Source: an uncultured Allobaculum sp. (lineage in GTDB: Bacteria; Bacillota_I; Bacilli_A; Erysipelotrichales; Erysipelotrichaceae). Taken from it: a DNA stretch of 14,873 nucleotides. The DNA lies in NCBI GenBank assembly GCA_910579655.1, contig CAJTVE010000067.1:1-14873 (forward strand), written 5' to 3'. The notes beneath the pieces are model-generated. The model was not told the origin of the DNA. It worked only from the letters and a program-made list of their open reading frames with translations, and ran no database searches. The translations under genes were made by a program, and so were the position numbers. Below are positions 7,256 through 13,933 of the stretch, one piece after another. The number at the start of each line of letters is the position of its first letter. The first letter of the stretch is position 1.

Positions 7256-7780
7256 TTAATAGCAGAATTCTTTTCTCATTGTTGCGGTGTCTTTGTGATC
7301 GGCCAGAGCTGCGCCTAACTGGCACATGTGCTCAAGAGCATCATTCAGACCCACTTCACCTTTTTTCGGGCCTCTGACAATGGGAATCAGGTCTTTGTAT
7401 TTCGCGATCGTTTCTTCGTTTTCTTTGGACATACAGGCGACGGCAGGAACATCGGTATTCTTGTTGATACTTTCGCACACTTCAGCAGCCATCAGGGCGT
7501 AGTCCTTGTAGTTGAACGCTGGACCACAGAAGACGAGATCTGGTTTCAGCTTCAGAGTCAGCGCAGTGATTTTGCGGACGATTTCCTGGGGATTGGCCAG
7601 AAACGTTCCATTGCCGCAATACACGCAGGCAACCACTTTTTCATCGTTGGCTTTTAAATAGCGCTCCATCATTACAGCAGGGCCGACTACTTCTTTGGTG
7701 GCTTTTAAAGGAACCATTTTATCGTCTTTGGTTCCTTGTCCAGCCTGGATCTGGTCATAGACCATCATGACTTTTTTCAT
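7256..7780 (-). CDS. Small GrdB-like protein (glycine/sarcosine/betaine reductase component B family, N-terminal domain only)
   Basis: The 174-residue protein resembles the N-terminal part of GrdB, the substrate-binding subunit of selenium-dependent glycine and betaine reductases. Matching stretches are VVGPAVMMERYL (31-42), VACVYCGNGTF (50-60), KPDLVFCGPAFNYKDYALMAAEVC (79-102) and VPAVACMSKENEE (111-123). Full GrdB is about 430 residues and carries a UxxCxxC selenocysteine motif in its later part. Here the gene ends with TAA, and the next 140 bases in frame hold no GrdB continuation, so this is a free-standing short form. Start ATG 7780 has AGAGG 7 nt upstream. It lies between the PTS IIC gene and the glycosylasparaginase, with a terminator on either side. 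Its function is unknown; binding of an amino-acid-like ligand or an amino-sugar adduct is conceivable but is inference. Confidence 0.72.
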   Translation of the reverse strand: MKKVMMVYDQIQAGQGTKDDKMVPLKATKEVVGPAVMMERYLKANDEKVVACVYCGNGTFLANPQEIVRKITALTLKLKPDLVFCGPAFNYKDYALMAAEVCESINKNTDVPAVACMSKENEETIAKYKDLIPIVRGPKKGEVGLNDALEHMCQLGAALADHKDTATMRKEFCY

Positions 7781-7820
7781 TTCGTTACCTCTTTATACTC
7801 TCTTATTCGAGTCGAGAAAA

Positions 7821-7861
7821 AACAGGGACAGCCCCAGAGCCCTTATGGCACTGGGGCTGTC
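7821..7861 (-). terminator. Intrinsic terminator after the PTS IIC gene of the catabolic cluster
   Basis: Arms GACAGCCCCAG (7827-7837) and CTGGGGCTGTC (7851-7861) pair over 11 bp. On the minus strand a T-run (7822-7817) follows five bases after the stem. It lies about 65 bp beyond the PTS IIC stop. Confidence 0.8.
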
Positions 7862-7925
7862 AAGGTGAATCGAAGGATTCAGGAGGGTTTAGCAGATTGA
7901 ACAGCGTACAGCAGTGTTGAATCGA

Positions 7926-9332
7926 TCAAAGGTCATCTAAATCCAGATCATCCAGATCGATTTCTTCTTCACCGGAATCGGCAGCCGCTTTTTCTTCGTC
8001 TAAATACTGGCGATCCAGGATCTTGATGAATGGCAGGTAAATGAATACGCCAAGAATCAACAGGAAAGCCTGGAACAGGGCGCCGACCCAGTTGGTTGCC
8101 AGGAATCCGGAAATGATGACTGGCATGGTCCATGGGATGTTAATGCCATTACATGGCGGGAACATACCCATCGACATTGCAACATAAGTCAGGATAATGT
8201 TCAGGGTTGGAACCAGAATGAATGGAATGGCAATGATTGGGTTCAGCACGATTGGCAGACCAAACACGATTGGCTCGTTGATGTTGAAGATACCGGCAAC
8301 CAGAGACAGTTTGCCCAGTTCCAGAACACGTTTTGACTTACAGAACAACAGCATCGCAATGAGCAAGGATAAAGTCGATCCACATCCACCGAAGGTTGCG
8401 AATAAATCCTGGAACTGCTGCGAAATAATATGAGCGCCATTGGCAACCGTGTAGCCGGCAGGGCCAACAGCACGATATAAATCAAGGTTTTCCAAAGCAA
8501 GGGTCTGCAAGATCGGATTGAAGACGGCACCGACAACGGAACCACCGTTAATACCGAAGAACCAGAACAGGTGCAGGAAGATGTAGGCGACGATCATTGC
8601 ACCCAGCGTATCGCCAAGACCAAGCAATGGTGTCTGCAAGAACGTGAAGATGAAATCAAAGGCCGTTGTTTTGCAGGCAACAAAGATCAGGTTGATTAAG
8701 AAGAAGACGGTCATGACGATTGTTGCTGGGATCAAAGCAGAGAAAGAAGCAACAACCGTTGGCGGAACACCAGCTGGCATCTTGATAACCCAGCCTTTGC
8801 GCTCTACCCATGCATAAAGCAATACAGACGTGATTGCGACGATAATGCCGACAAACAGACCTTTCGATCCGAGCCAGCCAAACTGTAAGCCGCCAACGAC
8901 TGCGTTTGCGCCTTCAGGAATATTCACCAGTTCGCCTGTTGCATCCATCAAAGAAGAAATCTTCGCATTGAAGGAGAAAGGCATCAGGATGAACCAGGAC
9001 ATTAAAGCAACGGCAGCACCAAAGATTGGCGTCGTTCCTTCTTCGCGAGCCATGGAATATCCAATGCCGACAACGGCGAAGATAGCCATTAACGAGAAGG
9101 TTGCATCAGAACATTTCGATAACAGACTGGCAAAGGAGAGATCTCCGATATACCAGTTTTCGACAAAATTCACCCATGCAGTAATTGGGAAGTTTGCCAG
9201 AAGCAGGAAGATGGATCCGGCGATTAACAATGGTGTAGAAACCAGGAAACCGTCACGGATCGCAATCAGAAACTTGTTGCGCCCGATGGCACTTGCCAGA
9301 GGCATTAACCATTTTTCTAGTTTGTCCATCAT
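7926..9332 (-). CDS. PTS system IIC permease, lactose/cellobiose family, paired with the IIB gene upstream
   Basis: This full-length Lac-type IIC protein (468 residues from ATG 9332) has about ten membrane segments, the NINEPIVFG substrate-loop motif (350-358, Glu353) and an acidic tail rich in Asp, Leu and Glu. The usual FGIHG motif reads FGING (259-263), so Asn261 replaces the normally conserved His. Start choice is uncertain: ATG ATG at 9332/9329 has only a weak AGTGAG about 10 nt upstream, and a GTG at 9347 gives five more residues without a ribosome site. It would import the cluster's substrate using phosphate from the IIB protein encoded 238 bp upstream. It is related to, but clearly different from, the other IIC at 2211-3554. 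Context suggests a glyco-amino acid or amino-sugar substrate; this is inference. Confidence 0.9.
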   Translation of the reverse strand: MMDKLEKWLMPLASAIGRNKFLIAIRDGFLVSTPLLIAGSIFLLLANFPITAWVNFVENWYIGDLSFASLLSKCSDATFSLMAIFAVVGIGYSMAREEGTTPIFGAAVALMSWFILMPFSFNAKISSLMDATGELVNIPEGANAVVGGLQFGWLGSKGLFVGIIVAITSVLLYAWVERKGWVIKMPAGVPPTVVASFSALIPATIVMTVFFLINLIFVACKTTAFDFIFTFLQTPLLGLGDTLGAMIVAYIFLHLFWFFGINGGSVVGAVFNPILQTLALENLDLYRAVGPAGYTVANGAHIISQQFQDLFATFGGCGSTLSLLIAMLLFCKSKRVLELGKLSLVAGIFNINEPIVFGLPIVLNPIIAIPFILVPTLNIILTYVAMSMGMFPPCNGINIPWTMPVIISGFLATNWVGALFQAFLLILGVFIYLPFIKILDRQYLDEEKAAADSGEEEIDLDDLDLDDL

Positions 9333-9414
9333 AATAATTTGTCTCACTCTCTATGATTGAAATTTGAATTTGAAACGTATCTGTCAGATGAGTGATGGTA
9401 GATGACTTGCGCCA

Positions 9415-9436
9415 GAGTCATTCAGATCCATGACTC
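9415..9436 (-). promoter_or_regulatory. Inverted repeat in the IIB-IIC spacer
   Basis: Arms GAGTCAT (9415-9421) and ATGACTC (9430-9436) pair perfectly around an 8-base loop. The unusually long 238-base spacer (9348-9586) also holds CCGGCTTT/AAAGCCGG arms about 58 bases apart and two copies of CTTGCGCCA. No gene or IIA remnant is visible, so these may tune IIC expression within the operon, for example by RNA processing. Confidence 0.4.
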
Positions 9437-9586
9437 ATTCTGTACAGAGGACCGGCTTTATGAAACCAGAAGGCAAAGTGGCTGATGGAGAGAAAGTATG
9501 CCTTGCGCCAAAAAGCCGGACAGGGGAGTTATAGATCTGGAGCGAAAAGTCGAAAGAACAGGACGCTTCGCTCACGGCCAATGCGA

Positions 9587-9916
9587 TTAAGCAGCAGCTT
9601 TGGCTTTTTTCATTTTGGCAATGGCGGTTTTCAGCACTTTTTCGCCGTTCATCATGCCGTAATCACCAGAGTCAATGACCATGATTGGAATGCCCGACTT
9701 GCCGTATCGTTCTTCCGTTTCTTTTAAGAGATATTTGACCTGGGGGCCTAACAGGATCGCGTCGGGGCGATCGTTATCGATAATTTCACCGAGTTTTCCA
9801 TGAGGGAAAGCTTTAACGGTAATTGGCAGGTTATGTTTGTCAGCGACTTTCTGCATGTCGGCTGCTAACATGCTGGTTGACATTCCTGCGGAACAGAACA
9901 AATAAACTTTTTTCAT
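9587..9916 (-). CDS. PTS system IIB protein, lactose/cellobiose family
   Basis: The 109-residue cytoplasmic phosphocarrier has the canonical phosphocysteine loop CSAGMSTSMLA, with Cys8 as the phosphorylation site, then the family's alpha/beta pattern and a GPQVKYLL segment (about 57-64). Length matches free-standing IIB proteins of this family (about 100-110). It receives phosphate from a IIA protein and passes it to sugar on the IIC protein. ATG 9916 has a strong AAGGAGG about 7 nt upstream. It is first in the catabolic cluster and follows a control region with two copies of a 16-bp palindrome. The Ala-rich KKAKAAA tail is slightly unusual. No IIA gene follows, so IIA is supplied from elsewhere. 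Confidence 0.93.
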   Translation of the reverse strand: MKKVYLFCSAGMSTSMLAADMQKVADKHNLPITVKAFPHGKLGEIIDNDRPDAILLGPQVKYLLKETEERYGKSGIPIMVIDSGDYGMMNGEKVLKTAIAKMKKAKAAA

Positions 9917-9945
9917 GTGTTTCCTCCTTTGTTCTAACTGTCTCT

Positions 9946-9951
9946 ATTCTA
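9946..9951 (-). promoter_or_regulatory. Candidate -10 of the PTS IIB operon
   Basis: TAGAAT on the minus strand would give a start near 9939 and a leader of about 22 nt. No good -35 is found at the right distance, which fits an activator-dependent promoter. Confidence 0.45.
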
Positions 9952-9962
9952 TTTGAAATATG

Positions 9963-9988
9963 GGGAAAATATGGTATACGATTTTCCC
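9963..9988 (-). promoter_or_regulatory. 26-bp inverted repeat over the -35 region of the PTS IIB operon
   Basis: Arms GGGAAAAT (9963-9970) and ATTTTCCC (9981-9988) are perfect over 8 bp with a 10-base centre containing GTATAC. It overlaps the adjoining 16-bp palindrome by five bases, suggesting competition or cooperation between two proteins or two modes of binding. Confidence 0.55.
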
Positions 9989-9999
9989 ATCGCGAGGAA
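9984..9999 (-). promoter_or_regulatory. Operator copy A of the repeated 16-bp palindrome
   Basis: On the plus strand it reads TTCCCATCGCGAGGAA. Its centre is about 40 bp upstream of the candidate -10, i.e. near -52 from the predicted start, a usual place for an activator. It is extended on the right by an AGGAAGCGCTTTCT sequence (9995-10008) that partly matches a catabolite response element (8 of 11 fixed positions). Confidence 0.65.
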
Positions 10000-10130
10000 G
10001 CGCTTTCTCTGATTTTCTCGCTTTTTGAAAAAATTTTTAAATCTTCAATTCATACCGTAATCAGAATCATTATTTATGAGATTCGATTGATTCCCATAAA
10101 TCACATCTTTTCCTATATTTGTGATTGGAT

Positions 10131-10146
10131 TTCCTAACGCGAGGAA
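10131..10146 (-). promoter_or_regulatory. Operator copy B of the repeated 16-bp palindrome
   Basis: TTCCTAACGCGAGGAA on the plus strand has perfect 5-bp arms. It lies 147 bp further upstream of the PTS IIB gene than copy A, with AT-rich, runs-of-A/T DNA between, an arrangement that would allow looping. Confidence 0.6.
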
Positions 10147-10185
10147 GAAATTCCTTGTTGACAAACAGCTGAAAATGAGAAATCG

Positions 10186-10228
10186 AAAAACGGCCAGTCT
10201 TTTTTGAATATTCAAAAAAGACTGGCCG
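10186..10228 (-). terminator. Terminator formed by a 38-bp perfect palindrome
   Basis: Bases 10191-10228 equal their own reverse complement: CGGCCAGTC and six T on one side, six A and GACTGGCCG on the other, meeting at GAATATTC. On the minus strand five T follow (10190-10186). It closes the regulator-RDD operon and insulates the PTS IIB promoter. Confidence 0.9.
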
Positions 10229-10265
10229 CAGTCAAGAGGATTTCAAATCGAAGGAATGAAAAGGT

Positions 10266-10892
10266 TCAGATAGATTGATCGCGTCCTTTCAGAGCAACTT
10301 CTTTTTCGGTTGTTCCAGCCAGATAGTCATGGAGCATCCGTCTGCTTGGCGCACTGAAAGCGATCAGACCGGAAACCAGAGTGATTGCAATGGAAAGATA
10401 GAGCAGATAGCCGGAAAAATTCAGACCACTGGCAAGAGAAATCATATCCTGCCAAAGACGGCTTGGATTGAACAGTACGCCTTCCAGAACGAGCAGGCCA
10501 AGACCCTGGCGTAAAAGAAGGTCTTTGAAGCGCAGGCTGGACCCGTCTGTCTTTTCGATCTGGATGCCCATTGTTTTCTTTCCGACAGTCTGGCCGGGGT
10601 AGATCTTATAGGGAACCCAGACGTAATAGAAGAAAGCCAGAAGAAGTCCGAGTCCACCTAAAATCAGGGCGGTTGTGAGGCTGGAAGCGTCAGCCAGTTT
10701 GAAGACATTGACGTGCACCATATTTTCCTGGTCATGAGTCAGAAACATCCAGCCAAGGCAGAGAGGAAGCATCATACATAACGCACCCAGAAACCAGTCA
10801 ATCAGATAGGCGATCATCCGTTTGGACTGATTGACAGGACATCTTGTTTGATCCAGCAGAGTGAACAATTGCAGCTTAAGATTTGAAAACAT
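10266..10892 (-). CDS. RDD-family membrane protein
   Basis: The 208-residue protein has RDD-family marks: KRMIAYLIDWFLG at the first membrane segment (24-36), a central GQTVGKKTMGIQIEKTDG, and RRMLHDYLAGT near the C-terminus. Hydrophobic segments lie at about 28-50, 75-97 and 150-185. RDD proteins are small membrane proteins of mostly unproven function, sometimes tied to ion homeostasis. The second in-frame ATG (10892) is chosen because AAGGAGG sits 8 nt before it and only 2 nt before the first ATG (10898). It lies 106 bp behind the intact PRD regulator with no terminator between, so the two are probably cotranscribed, and it ends at the 38-bp palindromic terminator. Its link to the sugar system is only positional. 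Confidence 0.85.
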   Translation of the reverse strand: MFSNLKLQLFTLLDQTRCPVNQSKRMIAYLIDWFLGALCMMLPLCLGWMFLTHDQENMVHVNVFKLADASSLTTALILGGLGLLLAFFYYVWVPYKIYPGQTVGKKTMGIQIEKTDGSSLRFKDLLLRQGLGLLVLEGVLFNPSRLWQDMISLASGLNFSGYLLYLSIAITLVSGLIAFSAPSRRMLHDYLAGTTEKEVALKGRDQSI

Positions 10893-11004
10893 CAGCATTT
10901 CCTCCTTTTTTTATTTTCGTTTCTCTTTGTTCATTGAGTCCGATTCATCTTATTGATTGCCTGTGGCGATCTCGGATCAACAGACAAAATTCAGAATGGC
11001 AGTA

Positions 11005-12909
11005 TTATTCTTCAAGCAGAATACTCATAAAGGCTTTGTAATTTTTCTGGCGTTTGAGACGGTTGAAGCGGATCTGGTTGGATACGATACTGATCCACCA
11101 GTCAAAGAAAACGCGAAGCAGTTCATGGTCACTCGGCCGGATGGCCAGCAGAATGACGAACTCAACATCAAAGGCGCCCCAGTGAATCGGATGGTCCAGA
11201 AAAGCGATGGAAATAATCGATTCGGCCACATCACAATCCAGAGCATGGGGGAGTGCGAAGCCCATCACAAAGGAAGTCGGGGCAAACTGTTCACGTTCGA
11301 GAACACTCTGGGCATAGTTTTCCGGTGCAATGCCAGCATTAATCAGCGGATCAGCCATGGATTTGAGTACATCTTCAACACTTTCAGCTTTGAAGTTTTC
11401 GTAAAAATACTCAGGCCGGATCAGGTTCTTGATTTTGGACAGAAATTCCGCATGTCCTTTTTCCTTATCCAGCCGGTTAAGACAGCTGAAAATGGCAGCT
11501 TCATTTTCTGGAGTATAGAAAATGGAAAGCTCAATGGTTGGAATGTCCATTGAATGGCCCAAAGGAATCGTGGTCAGAATCAGATCTGGATTCAGTTTTT
11601 TCACTTTCTGTTCTTCAAAGGTCTTCTCTACTCCGATAATGTTCATCCGATCTTCAAACTGGGTACGGATTTTGGAAACGACCAGGTTGCTTAAGGCCTG
11701 GTCATTGGGAAAGAAAAGCAAAGCGCGATAGCGTTTGGCTGCCGTAGCCCGGTTGTAACTGGCCCCAAAATGTAAAGCCAGAAATCCAAGCTCATCCTGG
11801 GAAATCTTCAGACCGGTAATGGCTCGCAGCTTATCCCCGGCACAAACCGCCATATCGAAAATGAGCGGGAAACGCCAGCGAATTTCTTCAAGGTAGAAGT
11901 TTTTGATGGAAGTGTCATGATTGAGGCGATCGCTCAGGGAGCGAAGGTGCAAAGACAGTCCCCGGATCAGATCTTCATCTTCCATCATGTTTACCCCAAA
12001 ATGATGGTAGATGGAATTGAGCATCTGAATTGTGATGTCATTGAGGTCGTAAACCCAGCCGCTGATTTCGATAATGTTATCGGTATATTCCATCGCCCGC
12101 TTACCCAGTAAGAGCAGGGCAACCTGTTCGATTTCATCGTTGTTGACTTTAATGGGGTAGAGATGACTGATTCGCTCGTACAGATCCTGAGCAACTTTAT
12201 ATTCAACTGTCTGTTCCAGTCTGGGTTCACAGGGGCGATCTTCAATCAAGTTGAACTGCATCATTCGTTTTAAGGCGACCCCAATATGCATCAAAATCAT
12301 TGGGATTTCCATCTCGCGGATTGAATACCCATGACTTTCCATACAGCTGGAGAGGATTTCTTTACACCGATACAGATCAAATTCCGGATACAGGCGGGCA
12401 ATGCAGTCGAGATTGAAGAAGTTTTCTTCCACTTCCTCCATGAGCAGCCGCTTAAACAGCCGTCTTTTGTCATATTCATCCCCATTCAGGGAAACCTGAC
12501 CTTTTCGGTAAACCAGATCCAGTTCGGAATCTTCTCTGAGCATTCCCCGGATCGCTTTGAGATCCTGTTCCACCGTATAAATGCTTGCGCAGACCTGATC
12601 GCTCAGATCGGTCATGGAACATTCTTTGACCGAAAGCAGCTTTTTGAGAATATAGTTACACCGTTCCTTGGGATTCTGAGGAATTTCTTCTTTATTGATC
12701 AGAGAATTTGAACTCGCCTCTAAATGCAGGCGATATCCCTGCTGATAGGAAGACTCGATCCAGCCGTCTTTGATCTGGCTGTTGATGGTTTCGATATCAC
12801 TTCGGATTGTCCGAGTGGAAACATGCATGATCAAAGCCAGATCCTTTCCTTTCACCCAGTCTTTTTCCTTGTCAAGAAACGCAACAATTTTTGTTTGTCT
12901 TTCATTCAT
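11005..12909 (-). CDS. PRD-domain transcriptional activator with EIIB- and EIIA-like domains, intact
   Basis: The 634-residue regulator has an N-terminal HTH (about 1-65), a second Mga-like HTH (about 85-145), PRD1 (about 165-275, His208), PRD2 (about 290-390, His321 and His380), an EIIB-like domain (about 395-475) and a complete EIIA-like domain (about 497-634) with His555 in GFALPHA. Two usual phospho-sites are missing: the EIIB loop reads LFFPNDQALSN with no Cys, and the second PRD1 His position is hydrophobic (VALLLLGKRAM). Such proteins switch activity by PTS phosphorylation and activate PTS operons. ATG 12909 is preferred over the upstream in-frame start (12972), because AGAAGG lies 9 nt before it and the candidate -10 would fall inside the longer frame. 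One copy of the 16-bp palindrome lies upstream of it and two upstream of PTS IIB, pointing to autoregulation plus control of the catabolic cluster. Confidence 0.9.
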   Translation of the reverse strand: MNERQTKIVAFLDKEKDWVKGKDLALIMHVSTRTIRSDIETINSQIKDGWIESSYQQGYRLHLEASSNSLINKEEIPQNPKERCNYILKKLLSVKECSMTDLSDQVCASIYTVEQDLKAIRGMLREDSELDLVYRKGQVSLNGDEYDKRRLFKRLLMEEVEENFFNLDCIARLYPEFDLYRCKEILSSCMESHGYSIREMEIPMILMHIGVALKRMMQFNLIEDRPCEPRLEQTVEYKVAQDLYERISHLYPIKVNNDEIEQVALLLLGKRAMEYTDNIIEISGWVYDLNDITIQMLNSIYHHFGVNMMEDEDLIRGLSLHLRSLSDRLNHDTSIKNFYLEEIRWRFPLIFDMAVCAGDKLRAITGLKISQDELGFLALHFGASYNRATAAKRYRALLFFPNDQALSNLVVSKIRTQFEDRMNIIGVEKTFEEQKVKKLNPDLILTTIPLGHSMDIPTIELSIFYTPENEAAIFSCLNRLDKEKGHAEFLSKIKNLIRPEYFYENFKAESVEDVLKSMADPLINAGIAPENYAQSVLEREQFAPTSFVMGFALPHALDCDVAESIISIAFLDHPIHWGAFDVEFVILLAIRPSDHELLRVFFDWWISIVSNQIRFNRLKRQKNYKAFMSILLEE

Positions 12910-12934
12910 CGCGCCAGACCTTCTCTTTCTGTAT

Positions 12935-12940
12935 ATAGTA
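12935..12940 (-). promoter_or_regulatory. Candidate -10 of the PRD activator gene
   Basis: TACTAT on the minus strand lies about 26 bp before ATG 12909; an overlapping TATATA is an alternative. No good -35 is present, as at the PTS IIB promoter. Confidence 0.45.
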
Positions 12941-12975
12941 TGGAGTTTTATTCCCTGCCAGGCAGACACCATCCT

Positions 12976-12991
12976 TTCCTAATGCGCGGAA
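12976..12991. promoter_or_regulatory. Operator copy C of the repeated 16-bp palindrome
   Basis: TTCCTAATGCGCGGAA on the plus strand matches copies A and B except at three or four positions. It is centred about 43 bp upstream of the activator's candidate -10, close to the 40 bp seen at PTS IIB, and lies in the divergent spacer shared with the yitT-type gene. A separate CTGCC-A-GGCAG palindrome sits nearer the activator (12955-12965). Confidence 0.6.
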
Positions 12992-13023
12992 AGAAATGAA
13001 GGCGGAAAAAAGTAAACGTTCCC

Positions 13024-13029
13024 TATACT
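13024..13029 (+). promoter_or_regulatory. Candidate -10 of the YitT-family gene
   Basis: TATACT lies 16 bp before ATG 13046, without a clear -35. If used, the leader would be very short (about 10 nt). An AGTAAACGTTCCCT just upstream (13011-13024) partly resembles a catabolite response element. Confidence 0.35.
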
Positions 13030-13045
13030 GTCCGTGGTGATCAAA

Positions 13046-13933
13046 ATGTTCAGAAAATTACTCGACCCAAATTCCATTCACTCCAGAAAACTGCGGCTGA
13101 CTTATTCTCTTGTGCTGATTGTATTCAGCTCCTTGCTGCAGACTTTTGTGCTTCAAACCTTCATGAATCCCTGCAATCTTTTATCCAGCGGATTCACAGG
13201 CCTGGCTTTATTGATCAATAAGATTTCGCTGGCCATGGGGATGGATATTCCAACTTCTGTATTGATTCTGGCCCTGAATATTCCCTGTGCCCTGTTTTGC
13301 GCAAAGCGGATCTCCAAACGTTTTACGTTTCTGTCTTGCGTACAGTTTTCCTGCACCTCTTTTTTTCTGACTATTTTCAATTTTCAGCCGATTGTGGATG
13401 ATATTCTGCTCAATATTATCTTTGGCGGATTCCTTTATGGGATGGTCACGGTTATCGCTTTACGGACTGACGGCTCCACGGGTGGAACGGACTTTATCGC
13501 CCTGTATGTTTCCGACATTCTGCACAAGAGCATCTGGAACTACGTATTCATTTTTAATATGTGTCTGATCATTATTTTCGGCGCCATGTTTGGCTGGGAA
13601 TACGCCGGATATTCGATCCTGTTTCAGCTGATTTCAACCAAGACGATTGATAATTTCTATAATCGTTACGCTCAAGTGATGATCGAAGTGACAACTCAGG
13701 ATCCAGATACCGTGACTGAGGCTTTCCAGAGAGATTTTCATCATGGGATGAGTGTCGTAAAAGCTTATGGTGCCTATAAACATCAGATTTATTATTTATG
13801 CCGCTCCATTATCTCGACCTATGAAGAAAATGAAGTGGTTCGAGCAGTTCGCAAAGCAGATCCAAAGGCGATTATTTATTCGAATCGCATTGATAATTTT
13901 TACGGAAGCTTCTATCGTCGCCCTATTGAATAA
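13046..13933 (+). CDS. YitT-family (DUF161/DUF2179) integral membrane protein
   Basis: The 295-residue protein has the YitT layout: about five or six membrane segments (from about 20 to 195), the signature ALRTDGSTGGTDFIA near 142-156, and a soluble C-terminal DUF2179 domain (about 205-290) with EVTTQDPDTVTEAF and YGAY. Function is not established for the family. The longest frame begins at GTG 13034, but ATG 13046 is the likely start, because the bases before it, GTGGTGATC then AAA, match the distal part of the full Shine-Dalgarno sequence AGGAGGTGATC at suitable distance. It is transcribed away from the PRD activator across a 136-bp spacer that holds operator copy C. It has no visible role in the sugar system and may simply share the intergenic region. 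Confidence 0.88.
   Translation: MFRKLLDPNSIHSRKLRLTYSLVLIVFSSLLQTFVLQTFMNPCNLLSSGFTGLALLINKISLAMGMDIPTSVLILALNIPCALFCAKRISKRFTFLSCVQFSCTSFFLTIFNFQPIVDDILLNIIFGGFLYGMVTVIALRTDGSTGGTDFIALYVSDILHKSIWNYVFIFNMCLIIIFGAMFGWEYAGYSILFQLISTKTIDNFYNRYAQVMIEVTTQDPDTVTEAFQRDFHHGMSVVKAYGAYKHQIYYLCRSIISTYEENEVVRAVRKADPKAIIYSNRIDNFYGSFYRRPIE
13890..13918 (+). promoter_or_regulatory. Possible promoter inside the 3' end of the YitT-type gene
   Basis: TTGATA (13890-13895) and TATCGT (13913-13918) are 17 bp apart. It could drive the gene-free stretch that follows. The match is moderate and it lies within coding sequence, so it may be chance. Confidence 0.3.

Noticed and set aside
7107..7325. Minus-strand ORF crossing the end of the GrdB-like gene, possibly a continuation of it
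   Set aside because: It overlaps the GrdB-like gene in another frame, runs through the terminator stem, and has no GrdB-like or cysteine motif. The GrdB-like gene ends in TAA, so selenocysteine read-through is also excluded there.
9823..10137. Plus-strand ORF over the PTS IIB promoter region
   Set aside because: Its first part is antisense to IIB and the rest covers operators and AT-rich DNA; no ribosome site or family match.
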